From assembly GCA_949451265.1 (NCBI GenBank), contig CASTQR010000009.1, positions 1 to 19,982 on the forward strand: a stretch of DNA of 19,982 nucleotides, written 5' to 3'. Position 1 is the first letter of the stretch; each line of letters starts with the position of its first letter. The position numbers and the translations under genes were made by a program. The notes below the pieces were generated by a model that did not search any database, was not told the origin of the DNA, and worked only from the letters and a program-made list of their open reading frames with translations. Shown piece by piece: positions 1-6,600 of this stretch. This stretch comes from an uncultured Eubacteriales bacterium (lineage in GTDB: Bacteria; Bacillota_A; Clostridia; Oscillospirales; Oscillospiraceae).

Positions 1-254
1 CCGCGGCCCAGCAGGCCATCGGCAAGTCCTATGACGGCAAGTGGGACGAGATCGGTGGCGGCGTGCTGAAGCTGGGCGCCAAGGACGACGCTGTGGGCCT
101 GCCCACCGCCACCTGGTCCATGGAGAAGTTCACCGTGGACGACTACAACAAGCTGTTCGAGAGCATCAAGGGCGGCACCGTCACCGTGGACGCCGACTAC
201 GAGGCCGGCCTGGAGCAGGCCTGGTCCAACCTGACCCTGAAGATCGTCCCCTGA
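1..254 (+). CDS. BMP-family substrate-binding lipoprotein, C-terminal fragment
   Basis: This is the 3' end of a gene that begins outside the window. The open frame runs from base 3 to a TGA at 252-254, giving about 83 residues. The fragment has the look of the C-terminal lobe of BMP/PnrA/Med-type periplasmic-binding-fold lipoproteins, which bind nucleosides for an ABC importer: AIGKSYDGKW near its start, then alternating helices and strands, ending GLEQAWSNLTLKIVP. The lipobox and ligand pocket are not visible. A strong terminator follows 26 bases after the stop, so this is the last or only gene of its transcript. A matching ATPase-permease-permease set lies at the far right of the window on the other strand. 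The call rests on short-fragment similarity and is moderately sure. Confidence 0.7.
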   Translation, partial: AAQQAIGKSYDGKWDEIGGGVLKLGAKDDAVGLPTATWSMEKFTVDDYNKLFESIKGGTVTVDADYEAGLEQAWSNLTLKIVP

Positions 255-280
255 TCGTCAGGCGCCAATCGGATACTTAG

Positions 281-313
281 AAAGAGGAGGGCGCGAACGC
301 GCCCTCCTCTTTT
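281..313. terminator. Bidirectional intrinsic terminator
   Basis: The two arms, 281-294 and 299-312, are a perfect 14-bp inverted repeat around a GAAC tetraloop (295-298). The plus strand ends in TTTT and the minus strand ends in a run of T derived from AAA. It lies between the convergent BMP-family gene and sigG and probably stops both. Confidence 0.92.
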
Positions 314-330
314 CACAATTCTGCCGCCCC

Positions 331-1101
331 TCAAAGCTCCTTGCGGATGCGGTTGAGGGCGTTCTTTTCCAGCCGGGACACCTGGGCCTGGGAGATGCCC
401 ACCTCGGCGGACACCTCCATCTGGGTCTTGCCCTGAAAGAAGCGCAGGGCCAGGATCCGCTGCTCCCGCTCGTCCAGCTTGTTGATGGCGTCCCCTAACG
501 CGATATGATCCAGCCACGCCTCGTCCGTGTTCTTTTTGTCCTTTACCTGATCCATAACGCACACCGTGTCCCCGCCGTCAGAATACACCGGTTCGAACAG
601 GGACACCGGATCCACCACCGCGTCCAGCGCCATCACCACGTCCTCCCGGCGCAGCTCCAGGATCTGGGCGATCTCGTCCACGGTGGGCTCCTTCTGGTGT
701 TCCGCCATATACTTCTCCTTGGCCTGGAGCACCCGGTAGGCTGTGTCCCGCACGGAACGGGACACCCGGATGGCGCTGTTGTCCCGGAGGTAGCGTCGGA
801 TCTCTCCCACGATCATGGGCACGCCGTAGGTGGAAAAACGCACGTCCATGTCGATGTTAAAGTTGTCGATGGCCTTGATCAGCCCGATGCAGCCCACCTG
901 GAACAGATCGTCCACATTCTCCCCCCGGCCGGAAAACTTCTGGATCACCGACAGCACCAGCCGGAGGTTGCCGGAGATCAGCTCCTCCCTGGCCTGCATT
1001 TCCCCCGCCCTGGCCCGGCGGAGGAGTTCCAGGCTCTCCTCACTTTTCAGCACCTTCAGCTTGGCCGTATTGACGCCGCAGATTTCTACCTTGCCCTGCA
1101 C
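331..1101 (-). CDS. sigG: RNA polymerase sporulation sigma factor SigG
   Basis: Late forespore sigma factor that directs transcription after engulfment in sporulation. The 256 residues match the usual SigG length. The N-terminal KVEICGVNT block is typical of SigG. Sigma region 2 covers about residues 40-110, with DDLFQVGCIGLIKAIDNF at 64-81 and a promoter-melting segment around 86-106. Region 3 is about 110-175 and region 4 about 200-256, with a helix-turn-helix at roughly 226-245 (TQMEVSAEVGISQAQVSRLE). The start is a GTG at 1101, preceded by GAGGTGG (minus strand, at 1108-1114) with 6-base spacing. It lies 136 bases downstream of sigE in the classical spoIIGA-sigE-sigG order. The gap holds a sigma-F/G-like promoter, so it is probably transcribed on its own in the forespore as well as by read-through. 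Confidence 0.96.
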   Translation of the reverse strand: MQGKVEICGVNTAKLKVLKSEESLELLRRARAGEMQAREELISGNLRLVLSVIQKFSGRGENVDDLFQVGCIGLIKAIDNFNIDMDVRFSTYGVPMIVGEIRRYLRDNSAIRVSRSVRDTAYRVLQAKEKYMAEHQKEPTVDEIAQILELRREDVVMALDAVVDPVSLFEPVYSDGGDTVCVMDQVKDKKNTDEAWLDHIALGDAINKLDEREQRILALRFFQGKTQMEVSAEVGISQAQVSRLEKNALNRIRKEL

Positions 1102-1139
1102 CGGATGCCACCTCGCTCGCTCGGAATTGGTTCAAAGAG

Positions 1140-1167
1140 AGTATTTCCGATGGGCGCTCTTTCATAC
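1140..1167 (-). promoter_or_regulatory. Candidate sigma-F/sigma-G promoter of sigG
   Basis: Read on the minus strand, GTATG (1163-1167) is followed after 14 bases by GGAAATACT (1140-1148). The second box fits the sigma-F -10 consensus GGNRANAHT, and the first matches 4 of 5 bases of the GYATA -35 box. The spacer is about one base shorter than usual. Transcription would begin some 30 bases before the GTG start. Forespore-specific transcription of sigG is known in Bacillus; its use here is inferred. Confidence 0.55.
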
Positions 1168-1237
1168 GGCGGCGGGGCGGGGGATATTTTTTATCGTCAG
1201 ACCGCTTTCGATTGATTTTTTGTGTCCGGCTTTTTTC

Positions 1238-1960
1238 TCACATCATCCGCAGGATCTCCTTCTTGAGCCGGTCGATGATCCGCTTCTCCAGCCGGGAGAT
1301 GTAGGACTGGCTGATGCCCAACTGGTCGGCCACCTCCTTCTGGGTGCGCTCCCGCCGCCCGTCCAGGCCGAAGCGCAGGGTGATGATGGTGCGCTCCCGC
1401 TCCGACAGGCGGCTGACGGCGGTGAACAGCAGGTCCCGGTCCACGTCGTCCTCGATGGGCTTCTCGATGCTGTCGCTGTCGGTGCCCAGCACGTCGGACA
1501 GCAGCAGCTCATTCCCGTCCCAGTCGGTGTTCAGCGGCTCGTCTAAGGACACCTCCCCCCGGCGGTTGGCGTTCTTCCGCAGGTGCATGAGAATCTCATT
1601 CTCAATGCACCGGGAGGCGTAGGTGGCCAGCTTGATATTTTTGGCGGGCTTGTAGGTCTCCACCGCTTTGATGAGCCCGATGGTGCCGATGGAGATCAGA
1701 TCCTCAATGCCCACCCCGGTGTTCTCAAACCGCCGGGCGATGTACACCACCAACCGCAGGTTGTGCTCGATGAGCCGGGCACGGGCCTCCGGCCTGCTGT
1801 CCTCCCCCTCCAGGGCGGCCAGCAGGCGGGCCTCCTCCTCCCGGGTGAGGGGGGCGGGGAGGGTATCGCTGCCCCCGATGTAGTGGAGGGAACCGCATAG
1901 GGGCACCCCCAGCCGCTCCAGCAGGCGGCACAGGCGGATATATGGGTGAAGCAAAAGCAT
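1238..1960 (-). CDS. sigE: RNA polymerase sporulation sigma factor SigE (pro-sigma-E)
   Basis: Early mother-cell sigma factor, made as an inactive precursor. The 240 residues are almost the same length as the B. subtilis protein. The first 27 or so residues form the basic, hydrophobic pro-sequence, rich in L, R and C. It is followed by [13 protein letters not shown], which aligns with the VYYIGGSEALPPPL region where SpoIIGA cuts, so cleavage is expected near residue 26-27. The sigma-70 core has [16 protein letters not shown] (67-82), [15 protein letters not shown] (86-100) and [15 protein letters not shown] (111-125). The region 4 helix-turn-helix is near 206-225 ([20 protein letters not shown]). 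The ATG at 1960 has an AGGAGG site (1969-1974) at 8 bases. One base separates it from the spoIIGA stop, so protease and substrate are co-expressed and translationally coupled. Confidence 0.97.
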   Translation of the reverse strand: MLLLHPYIRLCRLLERLGVPLCGSLHYIGGSDTLPAPLTREEEARLLAALEGEDSRPEARARLIEHNLRLVVYIARRFENTGVGIEDLISIGTIGLIKAVETYKPAKNIKLATYASRCIENEILMHLRKNANRRGEVSLDEPLNTDWDGNELLLSDVLGTDSDSIEKPIEDDVDRDLLFTAVSRLSERERTIITLRFGLDGRRERTQKEVADQLGISQSYISRLEKRIIDRLKKEILRMM

Positions 1961-1961
1961 G

Positions 1962-2798
1962 TCAAATTCCTCCTATTAAAGCCTGATAGCCGCCCCCGTC
2001 GTCCAGCGCCGTGGGGGATAGGGCCACCAGCAGCCGCCCCAGCGGCCTGCCGTCCACGGCGACGCCACGGGAGCGCAGGGCCAGCAGCATCCCGCACTCC
2101 ACCCCCACCGCCCGGTAGGGGATCAGCCGGGCCTGCCGCCCCCCGGCGGCGTGGCACCGCTCCAGCGAGCGGATGGGATCGGCGGGGTCGGCCCACTCCG
2201 GCAGCAGCCCCGCCAGCGCCCAGGCGTCCGCCACCACCACCGGGCGGTTGTCGCCGGGATCGGTGAGGGAGTGGCCCGTATCCACCAGGGCGGTGAGGGT
2301 GCGCGCGCCGCCCTCCAGCTCAATGTCCAGCCGGGCCAGCGTCCGGCCCCCCGGCTGCCCCACCCGGCGGAAGAACAGGGACAGCACAAAGTAGCAGGCC
2401 GCGAATACCAGCAGCAGCAGCCGCAGATCCAGCTTGGAGTAGAACACCCCGTGTTCCAGGGTGAGGGACACGCTGCCCAGCAGCTCCAGCCCCAGCACCG
2501 CCCCCGCCAGCGCCGCCGACGCGCCGAAAAACAGCACTGTCACCCGCAGAAGCCGCCGTTCCCCGCCGTAGGCGATAAGGGCCATCCCCGCGCCGGAGGC
2601 CAGCTTGCAGGGCCACAGCGCCAGCCAGCCCAGCCCCGGCAGGAAGATCAGCGACGCGTACAGCGCCCCCAGCGCCGCCCCTAAGCCGATGCGCCAGCGG
2701 CGGAGCGCCGCCCCCGCCATCCGCCCCGCCGCCAGCAGCAGCAGGTAGTTGGCGGTGAGGTTCAGCAGGAACAGCAGATCTATGTATACCACCGTCAC
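1962..2798 (-). CDS. spoIIGA: Sporulation sigma-E factor-processing peptidase SpoIIGA
   Basis: Membrane aspartic-type protease that cleaves pro-sigma-E in the mother cell in response to the forespore signal SpoIIR. It has 278 residues, a little shorter than the roughly 309 of B. subtilis. The N-terminal half (about 1-145) is hydrophobic with several membrane segments (4-24, 34-58, 60-78, 84-106 and 124-144). The C-terminal half is the soluble protease domain, with the conserved aspartic-protease-like motif [12 protein letters not shown] (170-181), in which Asp173 is the expected catalytic residue. It ends in LIGGI, a typical C-terminal region for this family. The start is a GTG at 2798, with GAGGAGG (2807-2813) 8 bases upstream. 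It is the first gene of the spoIIG operon and sits directly before sigE. Confidence 0.93.
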   Translation of the reverse strand: MTVVYIDLLFLLNLTANYLLLLAAGRMAGAALRRWRIGLGAALGALYASLIFLPGLGWLALWPCKLASGAGMALIAYGGERRLLRVTVLFFGASAALAGAVLGLELLGSVSLTLEHGVFYSKLDLRLLLLVFAACYFVLSLFFRRVGQPGGRTLARLDIELEGGARTLTALVDTGHSLTDPGDNRPVVVADAWALAGLLPEWADPADPIRSLERCHAAGGRQARLIPYRAVGVECGMLLALRSRGVAVDGRPLGRLLVALSPTALDDGGGYQALIGGI

Positions 2799-2830
2799 GG
2801 GACGGGCCTCCTCTCACGGGTCTGTCCATC

Positions 2831-2863
2831 ATTATAGTCCGTCCCCCTATCAAAAAAAGTCAA
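2831..2863 (-). promoter_or_regulatory. Candidate spoIIG operon promoter with long (21-bp) spacer
   Basis: On the minus strand TTGACT (2858-2863) and a perfect TATAAT (2831-2836) are separated by 21 bases, far from the 17 normally needed. The B. subtilis spoIIG promoter is known for a 22-bp spacer and depends on Spo0A-P contacting sigma-A. The same logic is likely here. I found no perfect 0A box (TGTCGAA); the TTTGACT around the -35 is 5 of 7 to its complement. Confidence 0.7.
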
Positions 2864-2894
2864 AGGGTGGGAAAGGAGGAAAATCCGGGGACAC

Positions 2895-2926
2895 AAAAAG
2901 GCCCCGGCCTGTCCCCAGACCGGGGC
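2895..2926 (-). terminator. Intrinsic terminator after hisC
   Basis: On the minus strand the arms GCCCCGG (2920-2926) and CCGGGGC (2901-2907) flank a 12-base loop and are followed by CTTTTT (2895-2900). It separates the rarA-DUF951-hisC unit from the spoIIG promoter that begins just downstream. Confidence 0.8.
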
Positions 2927-2938
2927 GCGTTTCCGCTT

Positions 2939-3997
2939 CTATGAAAGGATCTCGTCCAGCGCCGCCAGCAGCGCCGCCATATCTTCCTCTGTGCCGATGC
3001 TGATCCGCAGCCAGTCCGTAATCTCCGGGATGTTCCACCAGCGGGCCAGCACGCCCCGCTCCCGCAGACTGTCCAGCAGCTCCTTGCCGCTGTGGGCGGG
3101 GTGGCGGGCAAAGACAAAATTCGCCTGGGAGGGCAGCACCGTGAAGCCCCGCTCCCGCAAAGCCCCCTCCGTCCGGCGGCGGGTGTCCATCACCCGGCGG
3201 CGGATGGACTGGAAATAGTCCTCGTCCCGGATAGCTGCCGCCGCCCCTGCCTGGGCCAGCCGATCCACGGTGTAGGAGTTGATGGAGTCCCGGACGCACC
3301 GCAGTCCGTCGATGAGCCCCGGATCGCCCATGGCCCAGCCCACCCGGAGCCCAGCCAGGGCCCTGGACTTGGAGGTGGTCTGCACCACCAGCAGGTTGGG
3401 ATAGCGGCCAATCAGCCCCGCGGCGCTGTTCCCGCCGAAGTCAATGTAGGCCTCGTCCACAATGACCACCACGTCCGGGTTGGCGTTCAGCAGCTTTTCC
3501 ACCGTATCCAGCCCCACAGCGATCCCGGTGGGGGCGTTGGGGTTGGCCAGCACCACGCCGCCGTTGCAGCCGCACAGCAGGTCGATGGGGTCGGAGAAGT
3601 CCGGGTTCATGGGCACCTCCCGGCGCTTTAGCCCGAAAAAGTCGGTGTAGACGGGGTAGAAGCTGTAGGTGATTTTCGGGAATACGATCTCTCGATCCGG
3701 GTCAAAAAACGCCTGGAAGGCGAAGGCCAGGATCTCGTCCGAGCCGTTGCCGCAGAACACCTGGCCTACGTCCAGCCCCTCCCGCTGGGCGATAGCGGCC
3801 CGCAGCTCCAGACACTCCGGGTCGGGGTAGAGTCGCAGGTCGTTCCCCGCCGCCTCACGGATGGCCTCAATCACTTTGGGGGATGGGGGATAGGGGCACT
3901 CGTTGGTGTTCAGCTTGATAAACTTGCGATCCCTGGGCTGTTCCCCCGGGGTGTAGGGCACAATATCCCGGATGCGCCCGCTCCAATACCGGTTCAT
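2939..3997 (-). CDS. hisC: Histidinol-phosphate aminotransferase
   Basis: PLP-dependent class I/II aminotransferase that converts imidazole-acetol phosphate and glutamate to histidinol phosphate; related enzymes can also act on aromatic amino acids. The 352 residues match the family. Visible motifs are LNTNECPYPPSP (29-40), the cofactor phosphate contact GNGSDEI (83-89), ANPNAPTG (151-158), DEAYIDF (181-187) and the Schiff-base Lys210 in TTSKSRALAGLRVGW. I chose the ATG at 3997 because MNRYWSGRIRDIVPYTPGEQ is the family N-terminus. The longer upstream frame only overlaps the DUF951 gene. The start overlaps the DUF951 stop as ATGA, so the two are translationally coupled. No other his genes are in the window, so its role in histidine synthesis rather than general transamination is inferred. 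Confidence 0.9.
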   Translation of the reverse strand: MNRYWSGRIRDIVPYTPGEQPRDRKFIKLNTNECPYPPSPKVIEAIREAAGNDLRLYPDPECLELRAAIAQREGLDVGQVFCGNGSDEILAFAFQAFFDPDREIVFPKITYSFYPVYTDFFGLKRREVPMNPDFSDPIDLLCGCNGGVVLANPNAPTGIAVGLDTVEKLLNANPDVVVIVDEAYIDFGGNSAAGLIGRYPNLLVVQTTSKSRALAGLRVGWAMGDPGLIDGLRCVRDSINSYTVDRLAQAGAAAAIRDEDYFQSIRRRVMDTRRRTEGALRERGFTVLPSQANFVFARHPAHSGKELLDSLRERGVLARWWNIPEITDWLRISIGTEEDMAALLAALDEILS

Positions 3998-4191
3998 AGG
4001 GCCTCGCCCTCCTGCTTCACTTTTTTGACGGCCTTCTCCGCCTTGGCCCTGGGCGTCATGACCTCGTGGCCGCAGCCCTGGCACTTCAGTTTGAAGTCCA
4101 TCCCCACCCGCAGCACCTTCCACTCCTTGCTGCCGCAGGGGTGGGCCTTTTTCAGCTCCAGCACGTCGCCGACGTGGATATCCATGGGCAT
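3994..4191 (-). CDS. DUF951 family small protein
   Basis: Small cytosolic protein of 65 residues of the DUF951 (YyzM-like) family; its function is unknown. The family pattern is clear: DIHVGDVLELKKAHPCGS near the N-terminus, then WKVLRVGMDFKLKCQGCGHEV, in which the first Cys plus the CxxC pair suggest a metal-binding knuckle, then a basic Arg/Lys-rich tail. The ATG at 4191 starts one base after the rarA stop, with AAGGGGGG about 8 bases upstream. A second ATG at 4185 is possible. Its stop overlaps the hisC start by ATGA. DUF951 genes often sit beside chromosome-maintenance genes in Firmicutes, which fits rarA upstream, but this gives no function. Confidence 0.88.
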   Translation of the reverse strand: MPMDIHVGDVLELKKAHPCGSKEWKVLRVGMDFKLKCQGCGHEVMTPRAKAEKAVKKVKQEGEAL

Positions 4192-4192
4192 C

Positions 4193-5476
4193 TCATTCGC
4201 CCCCCTTATCGGTTTGTCCGCCCTTGATCTTGTCCCAGTACGCTTTGGCCGCCTGTTCCGTTTTGTTGGGGCCGTACTCGTAGTATACGTGATCCTGGAT
4301 GGCGTCGGGCAGGTATTGCTGGGCCACCCAGTGCCCCGGATACAGGTGGGGGTAGAGGTAGCCCTGCTCCCGCTCGAAGCCCGCGCCGTCGGCGTGGACG
4401 TTCTGCAAATGCCGGGGGTAGTCCCCCGTCCGGCCCGCCCGCACATCGGCCATAGCCCCGTCGATGGCGTTGATCACGCTGTTGGACTTGGGGGCGGTGG
4501 CCAGCAGGATGGCGGCCTGGGCCAGGGGCAGCCGGGCCTCCGGCAGGCCCAGCTGGAGGGCGCTGTCCACGCAGGACTTGACGATGGACGCCGCCTGGGG
4601 GTAGGCCATGCCAATATCCTCGCTGGCGGAGCAGAGGAGCCGCCGGATGGCGGTCAGCATATCCCCGGCCTCCAGCAGGCGGGCCAGATAGTGGACGGCC
4701 GCGTCCGGGTCGGAGCCCCGGAGGGACTTCATCAGCGCCGAGGCGATGTCAAAATGATCGTCCCCGTCCCGGTCGTACCGCATGGCGGAACGCTGGGCCA
4801 CCAGCTTCGCGTCGTCCAGGGTGACAGTCAGAATGCTGTCTTTGATCCGGCTGGCCGTCATCAGCAGTTCCACGGCGTTCAGGGCCTTGCGCACATCCCC
4901 GCCGCAGGAGGCGGCCAGGTGCTCCCGCACCCCGTCCTCACAGACCGCCTCCACCCCCAGCTCCCGGGCCTGCAAAGCGATGCCCCGGTCTACGGCGGGC
5001 AGCAGGTCGTCCGCCGTCAGCATTTTGAACTCGAACACGGTGGAGCGGGACAGGATGGCGTTGAAGATGGTGAAGTAGGGGTTTTCCGTGGTGGAGGCGA
5101 TGAGGGTGATCTTGCCGTTCTCGATGAACTCCAGCAGGGATTGCTGCTGCTTCTTGTTGAAGTACTGGATCTCGTCCAAGTACAGCAGCACCCCATTGGG
5201 GGCCAGCAGGGTGCCCACCTGGTCCATCACGTCCCGGATATCCGCCAGGGAGGCGGTGGTGGCGTTGAGCCGCCGCAGGGTTCGGCCTGACTGCTGGGCA
5301 ATGATGTTGGCCACGGTGGTCTTGCCGGTGCCGGAGGGGCCGTAGAACACCATGTTGGGGATCTTCCCGCTGTCAATGACCCGGCGGAGCAGGCCGTCCT
5401 GGCCTAAAATGTGGCCCTGGCCCAGCACCTCGTCCAGGGTCTGCGGGCGGATGCGGTCGGCAAGGGGTTGATACAT
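4193..5476 (-). CDS. rarA: Replication-associated recombination protein A (RarA/MgsA, AAA+ ATPase)
   Basis: Clamp-loader-like AAA+ ATPase acting at stalled replication forks. The 427 residues match the family. It has Walker A GPSGTGKTT (46-54), Walker B LLYLDEIQYF (97-106), sensor 1 STTENP (128-133) and an arginine-finger region ILSRSTVFEF (141-150). A lid follows with CGGDVRKALNAVELL. The C-terminal MgsA/WHIP-type tetramerisation domain includes SEDIGMAYPQA and the conserved HLQNVHADG and YLYPHLYPGHWVAQQYLP blocks. The ATG at 5476 has AAAGGAGGGG six bases upstream, and a good sigma-A promoter lies just before it. It leads the coupled set with DUF951 and hisC. Nothing unusual was seen. Confidence 0.95.
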   Translation of the reverse strand: MYQPLADRIRPQTLDEVLGQGHILGQDGLLRRVIDSGKIPNMVFYGPSGTGKTTVANIIAQQSGRTLRRLNATTASLADIRDVMDQVGTLLAPNGVLLYLDEIQYFNKKQQQSLLEFIENGKITLIASTTENPYFTIFNAILSRSTVFEFKMLTADDLLPAVDRGIALQARELGVEAVCEDGVREHLAASCGGDVRKALNAVELLMTASRIKDSILTVTLDDAKLVAQRSAMRYDRDGDDHFDIASALMKSLRGSDPDAAVHYLARLLEAGDMLTAIRRLLCSASEDIGMAYPQAASIVKSCVDSALQLGLPEARLPLAQAAILLATAPKSNSVINAIDGAMADVRAGRTGDYPRHLQNVHADGAGFEREQGYLYPHLYPGHWVAQQYLPDAIQDHVYYEYGPNKTEQAAKAYWDKIKGGQTDKGGE

Positions 5477-5505
5477 AGGCGGCCCCTCCTTTCTGATGTG
5501 GTTCG

Positions 5506-5534
5506 ATTATATCATATTATACAGATGTTCGCAA
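5506..5534 (-). promoter_or_regulatory. Sigma-A promoter of rarA
   Basis: On the minus strand TTGCGA (5529-5534), a 17-base spacer and TATAAT (5506-5511). A second TATAAT is embedded in the spacer 10 bases upstream. The leader before the rarA ATG is about 25 bases. Confidence 0.75.
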
Positions 5535-5567
5535 GACGGCGTTGTCCGTCACCGGGGCGGCGTCCAC

Positions 5568-5809
5568 TCATAGCACAGCGTTCCGTGCGTCCCCGTTCCC
5601 CTCGCGGTACATCTCCTCCAGGAAGTCCATGTACCGCCGAATTCGTTTCCGCTCCCGGTTCTCCCGCAGGAGGGCGGACAGCACGGGATTGATTTCGCAG
5701 AAGAACACATGGCCCACCACCTCCCCATAGGCGTTCAGGTGGTAGTCATAGGCCGGCCGGTGTTCCGGGAAGCGCGGGCCAGCTCCTGGGCAAAATATTC
5801 CTTGGTCAT
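5568..5809 (-). pseudogene. DUF7674-like small protein gene, apparently frameshifted
   Basis: A good start, ATG at 5809 with a GGAGGGGAGGG region upstream, opens MTKEYFAQELARA. The expected continuation FPEHRPAYDYHLNAYGEVVG lies in the neighbouring frame, beginning at 5771. One base appears to be missing at about 5771-5773 (GC_TTCCCG). Joined, the two parts give an acidic protein of about 80 residues ending RYMDFLEEMYREGNGDARNAVL. This resembles the small Firmicutes proteins I know as DUF7674 (the name is from memory). Those usually run somewhat further at the C-terminus, so a second lesion near the stop is possible. The function is unknown. It is last in the GNAT, LURP-one, helix-hairpin-helix run. 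A sequencing or assembly error would give the same picture as a true pseudogene. Confidence 0.6.
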
Positions 5810-5836
5810 GGGCCCTCCCCTCCGGGCGGAACAGCG

Positions 5837-5863
5837 GCGCCCCGGCAGGGGTTGCCGGGGCGC
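5837..5863. other. Intergenic hairpin without U-tract
   Basis: GCGCCCCGGCA (5837-5847) and TGCCGGGGCGC (5853-5863) form a perfect 11-bp stem with a 5-base loop, directly after the stop of the helix-hairpin-helix gene. Neither strand has a following T-run, so this is more likely an RNA-stabilising or partial-termination element than a strong terminator. Confidence 0.5.
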
Positions 5864-5869
5864 TGGCCG

Positions 5870-6115
5870 TCAGTCCTTCCAATTCCACCACTTGCGCTGC
5901 TCGGGCGTCTCGATCCGCCCCTCCGCCCAGGCCACCGCCAGCCGGTACACGTACAGCACGCAGCGATCTACCGTGCCTCCATTCCGAAGGCACTCACGCT
6001 GGTACAGTTCCTCCGGGTCTTTGCCCTTCAGATCGTCAACGTGCTCAATGCCCAGGGCGTTCAGGTGGGCGGCCATATTTTTCCCCACGCCGGGGATGCT
6101 CTGAAGATCGTCCAT
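5870..6115 (-). CDS. Helix-hairpin-helix protein, Cdd1 ("pathogenicity locus") family
   Basis: Small protein of 81 residues. The N-terminus is a helix-hairpin-helix (MDDLQSIPGVGKNMAAHLNA, with the IPGVG turn) of the kind that contacts nucleic-acid backbone. It continues through the family's DLKGKDPEELYQ block, two Cys residues (CLRNGGTVDRC) and the characteristic WWNWKD C-terminus. This pattern fits the Cdd1 family (PF11731 as I recall); its precise function is not known. I chose the ATG at 6115 because upstream residues in this frame come from the overlapping end of the LURP-one gene and do not fit the family. There is no good ribosome site, and the LURP-one stop lies only 4 bases before the start, so translation is probably coupled. 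Confidence 0.8.
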   Translation of the reverse strand: MDDLQSIPGVGKNMAAHLNALGIEHVDDLKGKDPEELYQRECLRNGGTVDRCVLYVYRLAVAWAEGRIETPEQRKWWNWKD

Positions 6116-6119
6116 ATTC

Positions 6120-6587
6120 TCAACCGCGGGAGCACTTCTCCGCATCGATGGCCAGCACCACCAGCAGGGCGCCCAGGGCGTCCCCGGGGTCGGCCACATC
6201 GATGAGATAGGTGTCGGTCAGGTGGAACAGCTCCTTGGAGATGGTCGCCACCTGCCGCTGGCCGTCCCAGATAGAGTAGTCCCACTCCATCCACTGGCCG
6301 TCCACCTGCCAGCCGTTGAAGTCGATGGTGAACTGGGGCTTGAAGAAGGTGAACTCCTTCCTGATACAGCCCACGTATTGATCCTGGATATAGATCTCAA
6401 ACTGGGGCAGGAAGGTGAAGATCTTCTCCTGGAGGGTGCCGATGTGGTTCCCGTAGGCGTCATTGATGTGCAGGCAGTGGCCCCAGCTCAGCCTGCCCTC
6501 CACAGTAAAGACGGTGTTCCCCTCCTCGTCGTAGATGTCGTAGCTGTCCAGCCAGGAGAAAAACCGCTGCTTGAAATTCAGCCGCAT
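6120..6587 (-). CDS. LURP-one-related family protein (Tubby/scramblase-like fold)
   Basis: A protein of 155 residues with the repeated beta-hairpin pattern of LURP-one-related (DUF567) proteins, which share the Tubby C-terminal fold. Examples are YDIYDEEGNTVFTVEGRLSW near 15-34, GNHIGTLQEKIFTFLPQFEIY, VGCIRKEFTFFKPQFTIDF and the C-terminal hydrophobic helix LGALLVVLAIDAEKCSR, typical of bacterial members. There is no signal peptide. The biochemical role of bacterial members is unknown, although the fold suggests lipid or ligand binding at membranes. The ATG at 6587 has AAGGAGGG 7 bases upstream, and that site overlaps the stop of the GNAT gene (13-base gap), so the two are coupled. Confidence 0.82.
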   Translation of the reverse strand: MRLNFKQRFFSWLDSYDIYDEEGNTVFTVEGRLSWGHCLHINDAYGNHIGTLQEKIFTFLPQFEIYIQDQYVGCIRKEFTFFKPQFTIDFNGWQVDGQWMEWDYSIWDGQRQVATISKELFHLTDTYLIDVADPGDALGALLVVLAIDAEKCSRG

Positions 6588-6600
6588 CCCAAAGCCCTCC

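Noticed and set aside
505..1215. Long open frame on the plus strand opposite sigG
   Set aside because: It is a mirror of the sigG codon pattern in high-GC sequence: the translated protein is His/Pro/Leu-rich and has no domain or ribosome site.
1102..1237. Terminator after sigE in the sigE-sigG gap
   Set aside because: The region has T-rich runs but no convincing stem. Read-through from sigE into sigG is therefore not excluded.
3997..4123. N-terminal extension of hisC reading
   Set aside because: The added residues are low-complexity Gly/Arg and come from a different frame of the DUF951 gene. The family N-terminus is at 3997.
4025..5290. Long plus-strand open frame opposite rarA
   Set aside because: Its translation is Gly/Gln/Val/His-rich with no motif and it sits wholly within the well-supported rarA and DUF951 genes.
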